The notes: generated by a model not told the origin, from the letters alone. DNA of 64,000 bases from Myxococcales bacterium (GCA_011526095.1 WYBA01000166.1:23152-87151); one strand, 5' to 3'. Shown: positions 17,992 to 29,380, counted from the stretch's first letter. Numbers and translations are program-made.

Positions 17992-19695
17992 ATGCAACAC
18001 CTCATCTCCAGCCAGACCCGCGGTGCGCTGTTCTGCGCGCTCGCATCCTTCTCCCTGCTCGCCTCCTGCGCCGCGGAGGACGAGCCCGATCTCTCCGACG
18101 TCAGCGCCGAGCTCGGCAACGGGCTGATCGACACCAGCAACACACCGCAGGCCAACGCCGTCGTCGGATGGGGAGGCTGCACCGGCGTGCTGATCTCCCC
18201 GCAGCACATCCTGACGTCCGCGCACTGCGGGTTCATCAACCCCGTGGAGCCGGGCCTCGACGCCCAGGGCACCGGCGAGTGGTACTTCGCGATCCCCGGC
18301 GCCCGGGCGCAGGCCGGCATGACCTCGGGGCGCAAGCGCCTCGACGGCAGCGTGACGCTCGAGGTCGGCTACGATCGCCCCGGGGCGGACCTCCGGAACG
18401 TCGCCGTCGCGAACGCATCCGCGTGCCGGTCGACGTGCGCCGCCGACGAGGCCTGCAAGGCGTACACGTACATCGCCGGCAACAGCCGCTGCTACCTCAA
18501 GAGCCCGGGGAGCTGGCGGCCGGTGACGTTCGGTCCGGACAGCGACAACGCCTTCACGACGCACGTGCTCGCGATGGCGCTGCCCGGCCGCGAGGACTTC
18601 CTCATCGCGAAGCTGACCGAGCCGGTCCCGGCGAACGTCGCGACGCCGATCCCGCCCCTGCTCTCCGTCCCGGGCAACGATCCGCTCGCCTTCTTCGGCG
18701 ACGACTGGATCAAGATGGTCGGCTACGGGGCCTACTACGACGAGACCGGGCGAGAGGTCGGCGGAGACGGACGCCGTCGCGTCGGCTGGGCCAAGATGAC
18801 CGAGTACCCGTACCGCAGCTTCGGCGTGCTCCAGCCCAACATGTTCCTCCTCGCCGAGGGCTACGACTGCGCGACCGTGCTGCCGGGCGACTCGGGCAGC
18901 CCGGCGCTGTGGACGGATCCCGAGGGGCGCACCTACGTCGTCGGCATCGCGCAGGGGTCGCAGGCGTGCGGCGGTCGCTACCTGGCGACGTTCGGCGTCG
19001 GGGGCACCGCCTCGGACGGCACCCCGAAGCCCAACCTCGGCGCGTACCTCGGGCAGCAGCTCGCCGTCACCGGCGTCGACTTCGTCCGCGACGCGAGGAT
19101 GCCGTCGAGCACGTTCGCGCGGATCGCGGCGTGCGACGACGGCCGCATGCTCGGCATGACCAGCGGCGGGCGACTCCACCAGTGGGTGCCCGGCGCGACC
19201 AGCTGGGCCGTGGTCGCCGAGCTCGGCGCGGGCGTCAAGGATCTCGACTGCCACGCCAACGCGCCGATCTTCCTCGACGCGTCGAACCGCGTGCGCCGCC
19301 GGCTCTCGACCACGACCCAGACGATCGGCACCGCGCCGTCGAACGCGACGGATCTGGCCTACGCCGGCGGCAACCTCTGGGTCCGCCGGTCGGACTCCCG
19401 CGCGTACGAGCTGGTCAGCGGCACCTGGCGGAACCGGACGCACGGCGGCACGGAGATCGAGCGGACCGCGCAGCACCTGCTCACCGCGGCGGCGTGGAGC
19501 ACGAACCCCGGCCGTCACTTCCTCTACCTCCGCGACCTGGCGAAGCTGTCCAGCTTCATCACCCTCGGGGCGTATGACGCGACCGACTTCGACATGCACC
19601 ACCCCGCGACCTCGACGGAGCCCGTGTTCTACCGGCAGCTCGGCGCTGGCATCGACCGTGGCGTGCTGATCCGCGGCAACGCGCCGGTGCGCTGA
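17992..19695 (+). CDS. Trypsin-like lipoprotein protease with inserted PAN domain
   Basis: This 567-residue exported S1-family protease has a lipobox (SLLASC, Cys 26). Catalytic residues are His78 (LTSAHC), Asp202 (EDFLIAKL) and Ser301 (LPGDSGSP). Between His and Asp, residues about 122-195 form a Cys-rich PAN/Apple-like domain (ACRSTCAADEACKAYTY, then RCYLK), placed inside the protease fold. Residues about 345-567 are a beta-rich tail with short repeats like DGRMLGMTSGGRLHQW, resembling a tectonin or propeller-type binding module. The domain order suggests a surface protease that recognises carbohydrate or protein partners. The gene stands alone, with a hairpin after it. Confidence 0.85.
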   Translation: MQHLISSQTRGALFCALASFSLLASCAAEDEPDLSDVSAELGNGLIDTSNTPQANAVVGWGGCTGVLISPQHILTSAHCGFINPVEPGLDAQGTGEWYFAIPGARAQAGMTSGRKRLDGSVTLEVGYDRPGADLRNVAVANASACRSTCAADEACKAYTYIAGNSRCYLKSPGSWRPVTFGPDSDNAFTTHVLAMALPGREDFLIAKLTEPVPANVATPIPPLLSVPGNDPLAFFGDDWIKMVGYGAYYDETGREVGGDGRRRVGWAKMTEYPYRSFGVLQPNMFLLAEGYDCATVLPGDSGSPALWTDPEGRTYVVGIAQGSQACGGRYLATFGVGGTASDGTPKPNLGAYLGQQLAVTGVDFVRDARMPSSTFARIAACDDGRMLGMTSGGRLHQWVPGATSWAVVAELGAGVKDLDCHANAPIFLDASNRVRRRLSTTTQTIGTAPSNATDLAYAGGNLWVRRSDSRAYELVSGTWRNRTHGGTEIERTAQHLLTAAAWSTNPGRHFLYLRDLAKLSSFITLGAYDATDFDMHHPATSTEPVFYRQLGAGIDRGVLIRGNAPVR

Positions 19696-19715
19696 GCACC
19701 CGGCGTCCTCTCGAT

Positions 19716-19745
19716 GGAGCCCGTGGTCCGGAGATCACGGGCTCC
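19716..19745 (+). terminator. Hairpin after the protease gene
   Basis: GGAGCCCGTG and CACGGGCTCC form a perfect 10-bp stem around a 10-nt loop, 20 nt past the stop. There is no T-run, so termination is likely but not certain. Confidence 0.6.
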
Positions 19746-19850
19746 GCGCGCGTTTCGGCGTGGCGCCTGGCGCCCCTGCCGTCGGTCCGGATGGACCCGC
19801 CGCCGGCCCGCGCGCCGAAATGCCCCGCAGCCCGGCGGCCCCGCCGGGCG

Positions 19851-19856
19851 TATAGT
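19851..19856 (+). promoter_or_regulatory. -10 box TATAGT of the kinase-like gene
   Basis: TATAGT, a good -10 match, is followed by a short leader with GGGAGG before ATG 19881. No strong -35 is visible. Confidence 0.5.
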
Positions 19857-19880
19857 CCTCCCACACACGGGAGGCATCCC

Positions 19881-20582
19881 ATGCAGCGCAGTCCACGCAG
19901 CGTCGAGGCGATCGTGGAGCAGCAGGTGCAGCGGTGGAACCAGGAGCGCGCGCGCGGCGCGCCGCCGCGGCCCAGGCCGGTGATCCTGGTGTCGCGCCAG
20001 TTCGGCGCGCGCGGCTCGGAGATCGCGCGGCAGGTCGCGGAGCGGCTGGGCTTCGCGTTCTGGGACCAGGAGCTGCTGCACGAGATCGCGCGGCACGCCC
20101 ACGTCTCGGACCAGCTCGTCGCGGCGTTCGACGAGCACCATCAGGTCCCGCTCGCCGAGACCGTGCGCTCGATGATGCACAGCGGGCCGCTCGGCTCGTC
20201 GGAGTACTTCACCGCGCTGACGCGGGCGGTCCGGTCGATCGCCGCGGGCGGCAGCGCCGTGCTCGTCGGGCGCGGCGCGCAGTTCCTGCTCGACCCGTCG
20301 GCCGCGCTGCGCGTGCGCGCGGTCGCGACGGTCGAGGCGCGCGCGCGCGGGCTGTGCGAGCGCAACCGCTGGAGCGACGCCGAGGCGCGGGCGCGGATCG
20401 CCGAGGTCGACGCCGATCGCCGGGCGTTCGCGCGCGACTACTACGACCGCGACGTCGACGACCCGACCGCCTACGATCTGATGATCAACACCGCGCACGT
20501 CCCGCTCGATCGCGCGGCGCAACTCGTGATCGCCGCGTACGAGGCGCGGTTCGGCGAGGTGCGCGCGCTGCTCACGGCCTGA
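19881..20582 (+). CDS. Cytidylate kinase-like family protein
   Basis: The 233-residue protein matches the cytidylate-kinase-like family. Its nucleotide-binding start, VILVSRQFGARGSEIARQVAERLG, takes the place of a classic Walker A loop. LVGRGAQFLLD and a lid region with RARGLCERNRWSDAEA and ARDYYDRDVDDPTAYDLMIN follow. Members are often uncharacterised; a nucleoside monophosphate kinase role is likely but unproved. The start ATG 19881 has GGGAGG at proper distance. Confidence 0.85.
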   Translation: MQRSPRSVEAIVEQQVQRWNQERARGAPPRPRPVILVSRQFGARGSEIARQVAERLGFAFWDQELLHEIARHAHVSDQLVAAFDEHHQVPLAETVRSMMHSGPLGSSEYFTALTRAVRSIAAGGSAVLVGRGAQFLLDPSAALRVRAVATVEARARGLCERNRWSDAEARARIAEVDADRRAFARDYYDRDVDDPTAYDLMINTAHVPLDRAAQLVIAAYEARFGEVRALLTA

Positions 20583-20720
20583 GAGGCGAGGGTCCGCCCG
20601 AGCCGACTGCGATCTCGCAAGGAAGGCCGTTCGCGACGCGAGCGGCGTTCATGACGCGCGCTGTCGACGGTTCCAGCGACGAAACGAGCCGGAAAAGTGG
20701 CCATGCCTACGATGCCGGCC

Positions 20721-21911
20721 ATGAAGAAGCTCGTTGTCGCGAAGACTCTCGTCGTCACGTCGCTGTTCGTCGCCGGTGGCACCGCCGCCGCTCAGGAGGA
20801 GGAGGCGGCGCCCGACGAGGGCGCGGTCGCCGACGACGCCACGGCACCCGCCGACGGCACCGTCGATGCCTCCGCGCCGGTCGAGGCGACCGCGCTCACC
20901 GCCGCGCCCGAGGCGCCGCCCGCCGAGGAGCCCGCCGAGGAGCCCGCCGCGGCCGGCAGCCTGGCGCCGACGATCTCCGGCTTCGTCGCCGGGACCTACA
21001 ACTACAACCTGATGAACCCGACCAGCGGCGCGACCGCGTTCCACTCGTTCACCGCCGCGCACAACAGCTTCCTGCTCAACACCGCCCACGTCGCGATCGC
21101 CGGCAGCGACGACAAGCTGTCGTACGCGGTCGAGATCGACGGCGGCACCGACGGCGCGGCCACCTCGCCCAACCTGGTGCAGGAGGCGTGGCTCGCCTAC
21201 CAGAGCGCCGGCGGCCTCGGGTTCAAGGCCGGCAAGTTCGTCACCTACCAGGGCATCGAGGTGATCGAGTCGCCGGCCAACCCGACGATCTCGCGCGGCC
21301 TGCTGTTCAACCTCGCCGAGCCGTTCCACCACACCGGCGTGCTGCTCACCTACAAGGCGAGCGACACGCTCGACTTCGCCGTCGGCCTCGTCAACGGCTG
21401 GGACGTCGAGGTGGACAACAACGACCGCCCGTCGCTGGTCGGCAAGGTCGGCGTCACCCAGGACAAGCTGGCGCTCGTCGGCTCGTTCACCGTCGGCCCG
21501 GAGCAGGCCGGCAACCCCGACGACTACCGGATCTCGGGCGACGTCACCGCCGTGATCAAGGGCGACAAGATGGACATCTGGGTCCAGGGCAACGGCGGGT
21601 TCGAGCAGTTCGGGGAGGAGAGCGCGACGTGGTTCGGCGCTGGCGTGCAGCCGGTGGTGCGGCTGAGCGACACGATGACCCTCGGCGCGCGCGCCGAGGT
21701 GCTGCTCGACCTCGACGGCTCGCGCACCGGCTTCGGCGACAGCCTCACGCTGATCACCGCCGGCGCGTCGCCCGCGTTCAAGATCCACGACCACGTGTGG
21801 ATCCGCGCCGAGGGCCGCCTCGACTTCGCGACCGAGGACGTCCTCGGTGACGACGCCGACCCGGGCGCGATCCAGGTCGTCGGCCTCGGCGAGGCGATCG
21901 TCACGTTCTGA
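20721..21911 (+). CDS. Outer-membrane porin, OmpL/BBP2-like
   Basis: The product of 396 residues starts with a signal peptide (MKKLVVAKTLVVTSLFVAGG...AQ). An Ala/Glu/Pro-rich periplasmic linker follows, then a beta-barrel beginning SGFVAGTYNYNLMNP and ending in a terminal Phe (VGLGEAIVTF), typical of outer-membrane insertion. KAGKFVTYQGIEVIESPANP resembles the beta-barrel porin-2 family. ATG codons at 20697 and 20703 are possible, but MKK fits a signal peptide. Its stop abuts that of the convergent lipoprotein gene in the palindrome TGATCA. Confidence 0.85.
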   Translation: MKKLVVAKTLVVTSLFVAGGTAAAQEEEAAPDEGAVADDATAPADGTVDASAPVEATALTAAPEAPPAEEPAEEPAAAGSLAPTISGFVAGTYNYNLMNPTSGATAFHSFTAAHNSFLLNTAHVAIAGSDDKLSYAVEIDGGTDGAATSPNLVQEAWLAYQSAGGLGFKAGKFVTYQGIEVIESPANPTISRGLLFNLAEPFHHTGVLLTYKASDTLDFAVGLVNGWDVEVDNNDRPSLVGKVGVTQDKLALVGSFTVGPEQAGNPDDYRISGDVTAVIKGDKMDIWVQGNGGFEQFGEESATWFGAGVQPVVRLSDTMTLGARAEVLLDLDGSRTGFGDSLTLITAGASPAFKIHDHVWIRAEGRLDFATEDVLGDDADPGAIQVVGLGEAIVTF

Positions 21912-22262
21912 TCAGCGCGCCACGTCGCCGGCCGGCGCATCGCCGGCCGGCGCGTCGCCGTCGCCGACCATCGTGCCGGGGCCGCGCCCGCTCGGCCCCT
22001 CGACGTACTCGATCACGTCGCGGCACTCGAGGCTCTCGAACGCGCGGATCGACTCGGCGTCGTGGAACACCTCGCGGCACTCGTCGACGCACGCCGCGTG
22101 CGCCGACGCCTCGCCGACGTCCTTGCAGTCGAGGTAGCGCGCGCACGCGCCGTCGCAGGTGCCGGTGAGCTTGCGGTTCGAGGCGAACGGCGAGGGCAGG
22201 CGGCACGCCGCGAGCGCGCCGAGCACCACGCCGATCACGGCCGTCCGGACACCGGACGTCAT
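21912..22262 (-). CDS. Small cysteine-containing lipoprotein
   Basis: A 116-residue exported protein with lipobox GALAAC and four further regularly spaced Cys in CDGACARYLDC and CVDECREVF. A tail with two DAPAG units follows. ATG 22262 overlaps the stop of the crotonase gene (ATGA), so it is co-translated with an unrelated enzyme. I recognise no family. Confidence 0.75.
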   Translation of the reverse strand: MTSGVRTAVIGVVLGALAACRLPSPFASNRKLTGTCDGACARYLDCKDVGEASAHAACVDECREVFHDAESIRAFESLECRDVIEYVEGPSGRGPGTMVGDGDAPAGDAPAGDVAR

Positions 22263-23032
22263 GGCGGGGCCTCGTCCGGCGCCCCGTGTCGGCCGGCGCC
22301 GCCGGCGAACCGCGCCGCGCCGGCGACGCCCTCGGCCAGCGCGCGCCCGCCGTGCCGCAGCTCGTTGGCGAGCGCCGCGGGCAGGTCGAGGTCGTGCTGC
22401 TCGTACGCGCTCAGCCGGTCGCCGCGCAGCGCGCCCTGCGGCAGCCGCGCCAGCTCGTGCGCGAGCGCGACCGCCGCGGCGCGCGCCTGCCCGTCGGGGA
22501 CGACGCGGTTGACCAGGCCGATCGCGAGCGCCTCGTCGGCGGCGACCGCGCGCCCGGTCAGGATCAGATCGAGCGCGCGCGACAGGCCGATCAGCCGCGG
22601 CAGGCGGATCGTCCCGCCGTCGATCAGCGGCACGCCCCACCGCCGGCAGAACACGCCGAGCACCGCGCTGTGCTCGGCGACGCGCAGGTCGCACCACAGC
22701 GCGAGCTCGAGCCCGCCGGCCACCGCGTGGCCGGTGATCGCCGCGATCACCGGCTTGGACAGCAGCATCCGCGACGGCCCCATCGGCCCGTCGCCGTCCG
22801 CGGCGACGCGGTTCGGCGCGCCGTCGCCCGCGAGCGCCTTGAGATCGGCGCCGGCGCAGAACGTCCCGTGGTCCCCTGTCAAGACGCCGACGCTCGCGGT
22901 CGCGTCAGCGTCGAACGCGCGGAACGCCTCCGCGAGCGCCTCGGCCGTGACGCGATCGACCGCGTTGCGCCGTGAGGCACGGTCGATCGTGACGATCGTG
23001 ACGGGGCCCTCGCGTTCGACGCGCACGGTCAT
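22259..23032 (-). CDS. Enoyl-CoA hydratase/isomerase family protein
   Basis: The 257-residue crotonase-fold enzyme shows FCAGADLKAL, the first oxyanion-hole region, and GHAVAGGLELALWCDLRVA, the second. GVPLIDGGTIRLPRLIG, where hydratases often place a catalytic Glu, has Asp instead. It may therefore be a hydratase, isomerase or other crotonase. The start was set at ATG 23032 because the longer frame would run into the divergent pfkA gene. Only 46 bp separate the two starts. Confidence 0.85.
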   Translation of the reverse strand: MTVRVEREGPVTIVTIDRASRRNAVDRVTAEALAEAFRAFDADATASVGVLTGDHGTFCAGADLKALAGDGAPNRVAADGDGPMGPSRMLLSKPVIAAITGHAVAGGLELALWCDLRVAEHSAVLGVFCRRWGVPLIDGGTIRLPRLIGLSRALDLILTGRAVAADEALAIGLVNRVVPDGQARAAAVALAHELARLPQGALRGDRLSAYEQHDLDLPAALANELRHGGRALAEGVAGAARFAGGAGRHGAPDEAPP

Positions 23033-23065
23033 GTCGCGATCGTGCCACGCGGCGGTCGTTGCGAC

Positions 23066-23071
23066 TACGAT
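23066..23071 (+). promoter_or_regulatory. -10 box TACGAT of pfkA
   Basis: TACGAT ends 7 nt before the pfkA ATG, implying a leaderless transcript. Confidence 0.4.
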
Positions 23072-23078
23072 GCGCGCC

Positions 23079-24203
23079 ATGTCAGCTCCTGGCAGTCCCC
23101 GTCGCATCGCGGTGCTCACCAGCGGGGGTGATGCACCCGGCATGAACGCCGCGATCCGCGCGGCGACCTTGATCAGCCGCGCCGCCGGCGTCGAGGTCTA
23201 CGGCGTCGAGCGCGGCTACAAGGGCCTCGTCGAGGGCGCGTTCGTCCCGCTCGGCGCCACCGACGTCCAGGGCATCCTGCGCGACGGCGGCACGATCCTC
23301 GGCTCGGCGCGGTGCAAGGAGTTCCACGAGCGCGCGGTGCGCGATCGCGCGCGCGCGCAGCTGTCGGAGCGCGGGATCGAGGGCCTCGTCGTGATCGGCG
23401 GCAACGGCTCGCTCACCGGCGCGCTGGCGCTCGGCGATCCCGCCGAGGCCGGGCCGCGCGCGCCCCACGTCGTCGGGATCCCGGCGTCGATCGACAACGA
23501 CATCGGGCTCACCGGGCTGTCGATCGGCGTCGACACCGCGGTCAACACGATCGTCGAGGCCGTCGACAAGATCGCCGACACCGCGACCGCGCACGACCGC
23601 ACGTTCATCGTCGAGGTGATGGGCCGCGACTGCGGCTACCTCGCGATGACCTCGGCGATCGCGTGCGGCGCGGACCTCGCGCTGTTCCCCGAGGCCAACC
23701 GCACCGAGCCCGAGGTCGTCGACGCGATCGTCGACGCGGTCGCCGCGGTGCGCAGCCGCTCGCGCCGCAACCGCCGCGTGATCGTGATCAAGGCCGAGGG
23801 CGTCCACGTCGGCGTCGACCGGCTCAAGGCGGCGGTCGACGTGCGGCTGCGCGAGCGCCTCGGCGCCGACGACCTCGGCTCGATCGAGACGCGCGTCACC
23901 GTGCTCGGGCACGTCGTGCGCGGCGGCCGGCCGTCGGCGTTCGACCGGCTGCTCGGCAGCCGTCTCGCCAACGTCGCGACCCGCGCGCTGCTCGCCGGCA
24001 AGACCCACAAGATGGCGGCGTGGATGCCGCCGATGGAGCTGCCGGAGGAGGTCGGCGCGCGCTCGACCGCCGATCCGTACTGCTGGCTGGTCGACCTCGC
24101 CGCCGCGCTGGCGGAGACCGACAGCCTCCTACATGGGCACAGCCCGCTCGCGCGGTGGCGCGCCGGGGTGTTCGACGACATCGAGGACGCGCTGCAGCTG
24201 TAG
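23079..24203 (+). CDS. pfkA: 6-phosphofructokinase
   Basis: PFK phosphorylates fructose 6-phosphate in glycolysis. The 374-residue protein has TSGGDAPGMNAAIRA, IGGNGS and GIPASIDNDIGL. It also has DTAVNTIVEAVDKIADTA and EVMGRDCGYLA. A Gly rather than Asp after GGN, and Ala rather than Lys before SIDND, point to an ATP- and not a pyrophosphate-dependent enzyme. It is about 50 residues longer than the E. coli type, mainly at the C-terminus. It stands alone, divergent from a crotonase gene. Confidence 0.93.
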   Translation: MSAPGSPRRIAVLTSGGDAPGMNAAIRAATLISRAAGVEVYGVERGYKGLVEGAFVPLGATDVQGILRDGGTILGSARCKEFHERAVRDRARAQLSERGIEGLVVIGGNGSLTGALALGDPAEAGPRAPHVVGIPASIDNDIGLTGLSIGVDTAVNTIVEAVDKIADTATAHDRTFIVEVMGRDCGYLAMTSAIACGADLALFPEANRTEPEVVDAIVDAVAAVRSRSRRNRRVIVIKAEGVHVGVDRLKAAVDVRLRERLGADDLGSIETRVTVLGHVVRGGRPSAFDRLLGSRLANVATRALLAGKTHKMAAWMPPMELPEEVGARSTADPYCWLVDLAAALAETDSLLHGHSPLARWRAGVFDDIEDALQL

Positions 24204-24284
24204 GTTCCCGTCCCCGCGAAGGTTTCGGAGCCGGCACGCGCCTGGGAGTCTGCGACGAGCACCCACAGCGCGGGTGCCATCGGT

Positions 24285-24290
24285 TACATT
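24285..24290 (+). promoter_or_regulatory. -10 box TACATT of the histidine kinase gene
   Basis: TACATT ends 7 nt before ATG 24298; leaderless initiation is implied. Confidence 0.4.
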
Positions 24291-24297
24291 CGTGACG

Positions 24298-26226
24298 ATG
24301 TCTGCGCCGGGTGAAGCTGATCTCAGGCGCATGTTCGAGCGCTCGCCGATCGGCATGTACCGCAGCACGGTCGACGGACGGTTCGTGTTCGTCAACCCGG
24401 CCCTGGTGGCGATGCTCGGCTACGCCAGCGCCGACGAGCTGATGGCGATCGACCTGTCGCAGCAGCTCTACGTCGATCCCCAGGCGCGCGAGCCGCTGGT
24501 CCAGCGCTACCTCAGCCAGGGCGTGGTCGACGGCGTCGACGTGCGGTGGCGCCGCAAGGACGGCCGCGTCATCACGGTGCGGGTCTACGGTCACGCGGTC
24601 GACGTCGCCGACGGCGCGGGCGCCGGGTTCGACGTCACCGCGATCGACGTCACCGCGCTGCGCGCCGCCGAGGCCGACGCGCGCGCCCAGCGGTCGGAGA
24701 CGCAGGAGGCGCTGCTCAAGCTGCGGTCGCTGATGAAGCAGCTCCCCGCGCTGGTGTGGACGGTCGACCGCGACCTCCGGCTGATGTCGTTCGAGGGCAC
24801 GCTGTTCGAGATGCGCGGCGATCTCGTCGCGACGGTCGCGGGGAGGTCGCTGCCCGAGGTCGTCGGCGATCGCCCGTCGGCGCTGGCCGCGGTCATGCAC
24901 CACCGCGCCGCGTTCGGCGGCGCGACCGCCCACTTCGAGCTGGAGTGGGACGACAAGCTGTTCCTGATGACGGTCGCACCGATGCGCGACGGCGCCGGCG
25001 CGATCACCGCGGTGATCGGCGCCGCCGTCGACGTCACCGCGATGCGCCGGATGGAGCGCAACGTCCAGACGACCCAGCGGATCGAGAGCCTGGGGATCCT
25101 CGCCGGCGGCGTCGCCCACGACTTCAACAACCTGCTCGTCGCGATGCTCGGCAACGCGGACCTCGCGCTGCGCGAGTGCGCCAAGCACCCCGAGGACGCC
25201 GCGGTGCGCACCGCGATCGAGGCGATCCGCGCCGCGGCGCTGCGCGCCTCGGAGCTGACCAACCAGCTGCTCGCCTACACCGGGCGCGGTCAGCTCGCGG
25301 TCGGCGAGGTCGAGATCGGCCCGCTCGTCGAGGAGATGGTCGCGCTGCTGGCGTCGGGGCGGACGGGCAAGCTGTCGCTGTCGCTGTCGCTGTCGCCGGT
25401 GCTGCCGCCGGTGCGCGGCGACGCGGCGCAGCTCCGCCAGGTCGTGATGAACCTGGTGACCAACGCGTTCGACGCGCTCGATCCGCACCGCGGCGGCGAG
25501 GTCCGGGTGCGCACGCGCGTCGTCGCGCTGACGACCGAGGCGCACGCGCTCGACGTGATCTCCGTCCCCGCGGCGGGCCGCTACGTCGCGATCGAGGTCG
25601 GCGACTCGGGCATCGGCATGGACACGTCGACCCGCCGCAAGATCTTCGATCCGTTCTTCACGACCAAGGCGCGCGGTCACGGCCTCGGGCTCGCCGCCGT
25701 CCTCGGGATCGTCCGCGGCCATCGTGGCGGGCTGCGGCTGTTCAGCAACCCGGGGCAGGGCTCGGTGTTCGAGATCCTGCTGCCCGCCGAGGAGGGCGCG
25801 GCGACCGCGGCGTCGCCGCCCGCGCTCGTCGCGGTGCCCGCCGCGGCGCCCGCGCCGGCGCCGGCGGGCGAGCGCACCAAGACGGTGCTCGTCGTCGACG
25901 ACGAGGAGATGGTGCGCGAGGTGCTGTGCAACATGATCGAGGACCTCGGCTACCGCGCGCTGCCCGCCGCGGGCGGCGCCGAGGCGCTCGCGGCCGCCGA
26001 CGACGGCCACGCGTTCGACGCCGCGATCGTCGACCTGACGATGCCGCTGGTGAACGGCCGCGCCGTGCTCGACGGCCTGCGCGCGCGGCGGCCGCGGGTC
26101 CCGGTGATCCTCACCTCGGGCTACGACCGTGATCGCGCGGCCGTGCCCGGCGCCGACGGCTTCCTGCGCAAGCCGTTCCGGTTCGAGACGCTCGAGCAGC
26201 TGCTGCGCGACGTCGTCGGCGCGTAG
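24298..26226 (+). CDS. Hybrid sensor histidine kinase with two PAS domains
   Basis: A soluble 642-residue sensor with two PAS domains (about 5-115, FERSPIGMYRSTVDG; and about 145-255). The HisKA domain has phospho-acceptor His274 in GGVAHDFNNLL, and the ATPase domain shows NLVTNAFDAL, GDSGIGMD, FFTTKARGHGLGL and GQGSVFEI. An Ala/Pro linker leads to a receiver domain with acceptor near Asp579 (VDLTMPLVNG). No membrane segment is seen, so it senses a cytoplasmic signal, perhaps redox or a ligand in PAS. Four CTGTCG hexamers encode LSLSLSLS in the ATPase domain. No partner regulator is adjacent. Confidence 0.92.
   Translation: MSAPGEADLRRMFERSPIGMYRSTVDGRFVFVNPALVAMLGYASADELMAIDLSQQLYVDPQAREPLVQRYLSQGVVDGVDVRWRRKDGRVITVRVYGHAVDVADGAGAGFDVTAIDVTALRAAEADARAQRSETQEALLKLRSLMKQLPALVWTVDRDLRLMSFEGTLFEMRGDLVATVAGRSLPEVVGDRPSALAAVMHHRAAFGGATAHFELEWDDKLFLMTVAPMRDGAGAITAVIGAAVDVTAMRRMERNVQTTQRIESLGILAGGVAHDFNNLLVAMLGNADLALRECAKHPEDAAVRTAIEAIRAAALRASELTNQLLAYTGRGQLAVGEVEIGPLVEEMVALLASGRTGKLSLSLSLSPVLPPVRGDAAQLRQVVMNLVTNAFDALDPHRGGEVRVRTRVVALTTEAHALDVISVPAAGRYVAIEVGDSGIGMDTSTRRKIFDPFFTTKARGHGLGLAAVLGIVRGHRGGLRLFSNPGQGSVFEILLPAEEGAATAASPPALVAVPAAAPAPAPAGERTKTVLVVDDEEMVREVLCNMIEDLGYRALPAAGGAEALAAADDGHAFDAAIVDLTMPLVNGRAVLDGLRARRPRVPVILTSGYDRDRAAVPGADGFLRKPFRFETLEQLLRDVVGA
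25372..25395. repeat. CTGTCG x4 within the histidine kinase gene
   Basis: Four tandem CTGTCG hexamers encode alternating Leu-Ser before SPVLPPVRGD. It is one of several hexanucleotide arrays in the window. Confidence 0.8.
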
Positions 26227-26253
26227 CCGGGGCGTGGACCGTCGCCGACGGCG

Positions 26254-28476
<2,223 letters not shown>

Positions 28477-28483
28477 GGCGGAG

Positions 28484-28489
28484 AAGGTA
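28484..28489 (-). promoter_or_regulatory. -10 box TACCTT of the Ser/Thr kinase gene
   Basis: On the minus strand TACCTT ends 7 nt before the ATG, implying a leaderless mRNA. Confidence 0.4.
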
Positions 28490-28655
28490 ACACCGCGCCT
28501 GGCGCCGGGCGACGCCGCCCACCGGGCGGCCCAGCAAGCGGCAGGTGGCCGCGGCAGGTGGCCGCATCCCGGACGCCATGTCGGGCGCGACGACACCCGC
28601 GCGCGCGCCGAACCTCCCGAAACCACGGCGCCGGGCGCGTGGCGCATCGCTTGCG

Positions 28656-29339
28656 ATGGGCCCGGGCATGGACGACCCAGCTCCCGTGCGGCCGCGCGAG
28701 CGCATGCTCGCGCTCGGCGGCGATCGCGTCGGCGACGACGACCTCATCGCGGTGCTGCTCGGCACCGGCATGCGTGGCCGCCCGGCCGAGGCGCTCGCCG
28801 CGGACCTGCTGCGCGCGGCCGGCGGCCTGGTCGCGCTGTCGCGGGCGTCGCCGCGCGAGCTGGCCCAGCTCCCCGGGATGGGCGAGGCGCGCGCGCTGCG
28901 CGTCGCCGCCGCGTTCCACCTCGGCCGGCGCGCCGCCGAGCTCGGGCGCGCGCGCGACGTGACGATCGGCGCGGCGGTGGACGTGTGGCGGCGGCTGCGC
29001 GGCCGGATCGCCGGGCTCCACCAGGAGGCGTTCTTCGCGATCGGCCTCGACGTCCGCAACGCGGTGATCGAGGAGGTCGAGGTCGCGCGCGGCACGCTGA
29101 CCTCGGTCGACATCCACCCGCGCGAGGTGTTCCGTCCGCTGATCCGCATGGCCGCCGCCGGCGCCGTCGTCGCCCACAACCACCCCTCGGGCGACCCGAC
29201 CCCGTCCCACGACGACGTCACGCTGACCCACCGCCTGCGCGAGGTCGGCCGCCTCGTCGGCATCCCCGTCGTCGACCACGTCGTCGTGTGCACCGACGGC
29301 TACGTCAGCCTCGCGGACACGCTGCGGGAGGCGTTCTGA
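28656..29339 (+). CDS. radC: RadC-family JAMM/MPN protein
   Basis: This 227-residue protein has an N-terminal helix-hairpin-helix-like domain (LAQLPGMGEARALRVAAAF). The C-terminal RadC metalloprotease-like fold carries the zinc motif AHNHPSGDPTPSHDD. Despite its name, its role in DNA repair is unproved, and many RadC proteins are linked to mobile or defence loci. ATG 28656 was chosen; ATG 28668 is also possible. It overlaps the possible upstream ATG of a toxin-antitoxin pair. Confidence 0.92.
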   Translation: MGPGMDDPAPVRPRERMLALGGDRVGDDDLIAVLLGTGMRGRPAEALAADLLRAAGGLVALSRASPRELAQLPGMGEARALRVAAAFHLGRRAAELGRARDVTIGAAVDVWRRLRGRIAGLHQEAFFAIGLDVRNAVIEEVEVARGTLTSVDIHPREVFRPLIRMAAAGAVVAHNHPSGDPTPSHDDVTLTHRLREVGRLVGIPVVDHVVVCTDGYVSLADTLREAF

Positions 29340-29368
29340 TGGCGCTGGTCTCGCCCCACGAGGTTCGC

Positions 29369-29374
29369 TACGCT
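29369..29374 (+). promoter_or_regulatory. -10 box TACGCT of the toxin-antitoxin pair
   Basis: TACGCT ends 6 nt before GTG 29381, supporting that codon as a leaderless start for the antitoxin. Confidence 0.4.
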
Positions 29375-29380
29375 GGCGCC

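Noticed and set aside
19716..19745. Intrinsic terminator with T-run
   Set aside because: The stem is perfect but no T-run follows, so it is listed only as a terminator-like hairpin.
19857..19874. CCTCCC-ACACAC-GGGAGG hairpin that could hide the ribosome site of the kinase-like gene
   Set aside because: The TATAGT -10 ends at 19856, so transcription should begin near 19863 and the CCTCCC arm would not be in the RNA.
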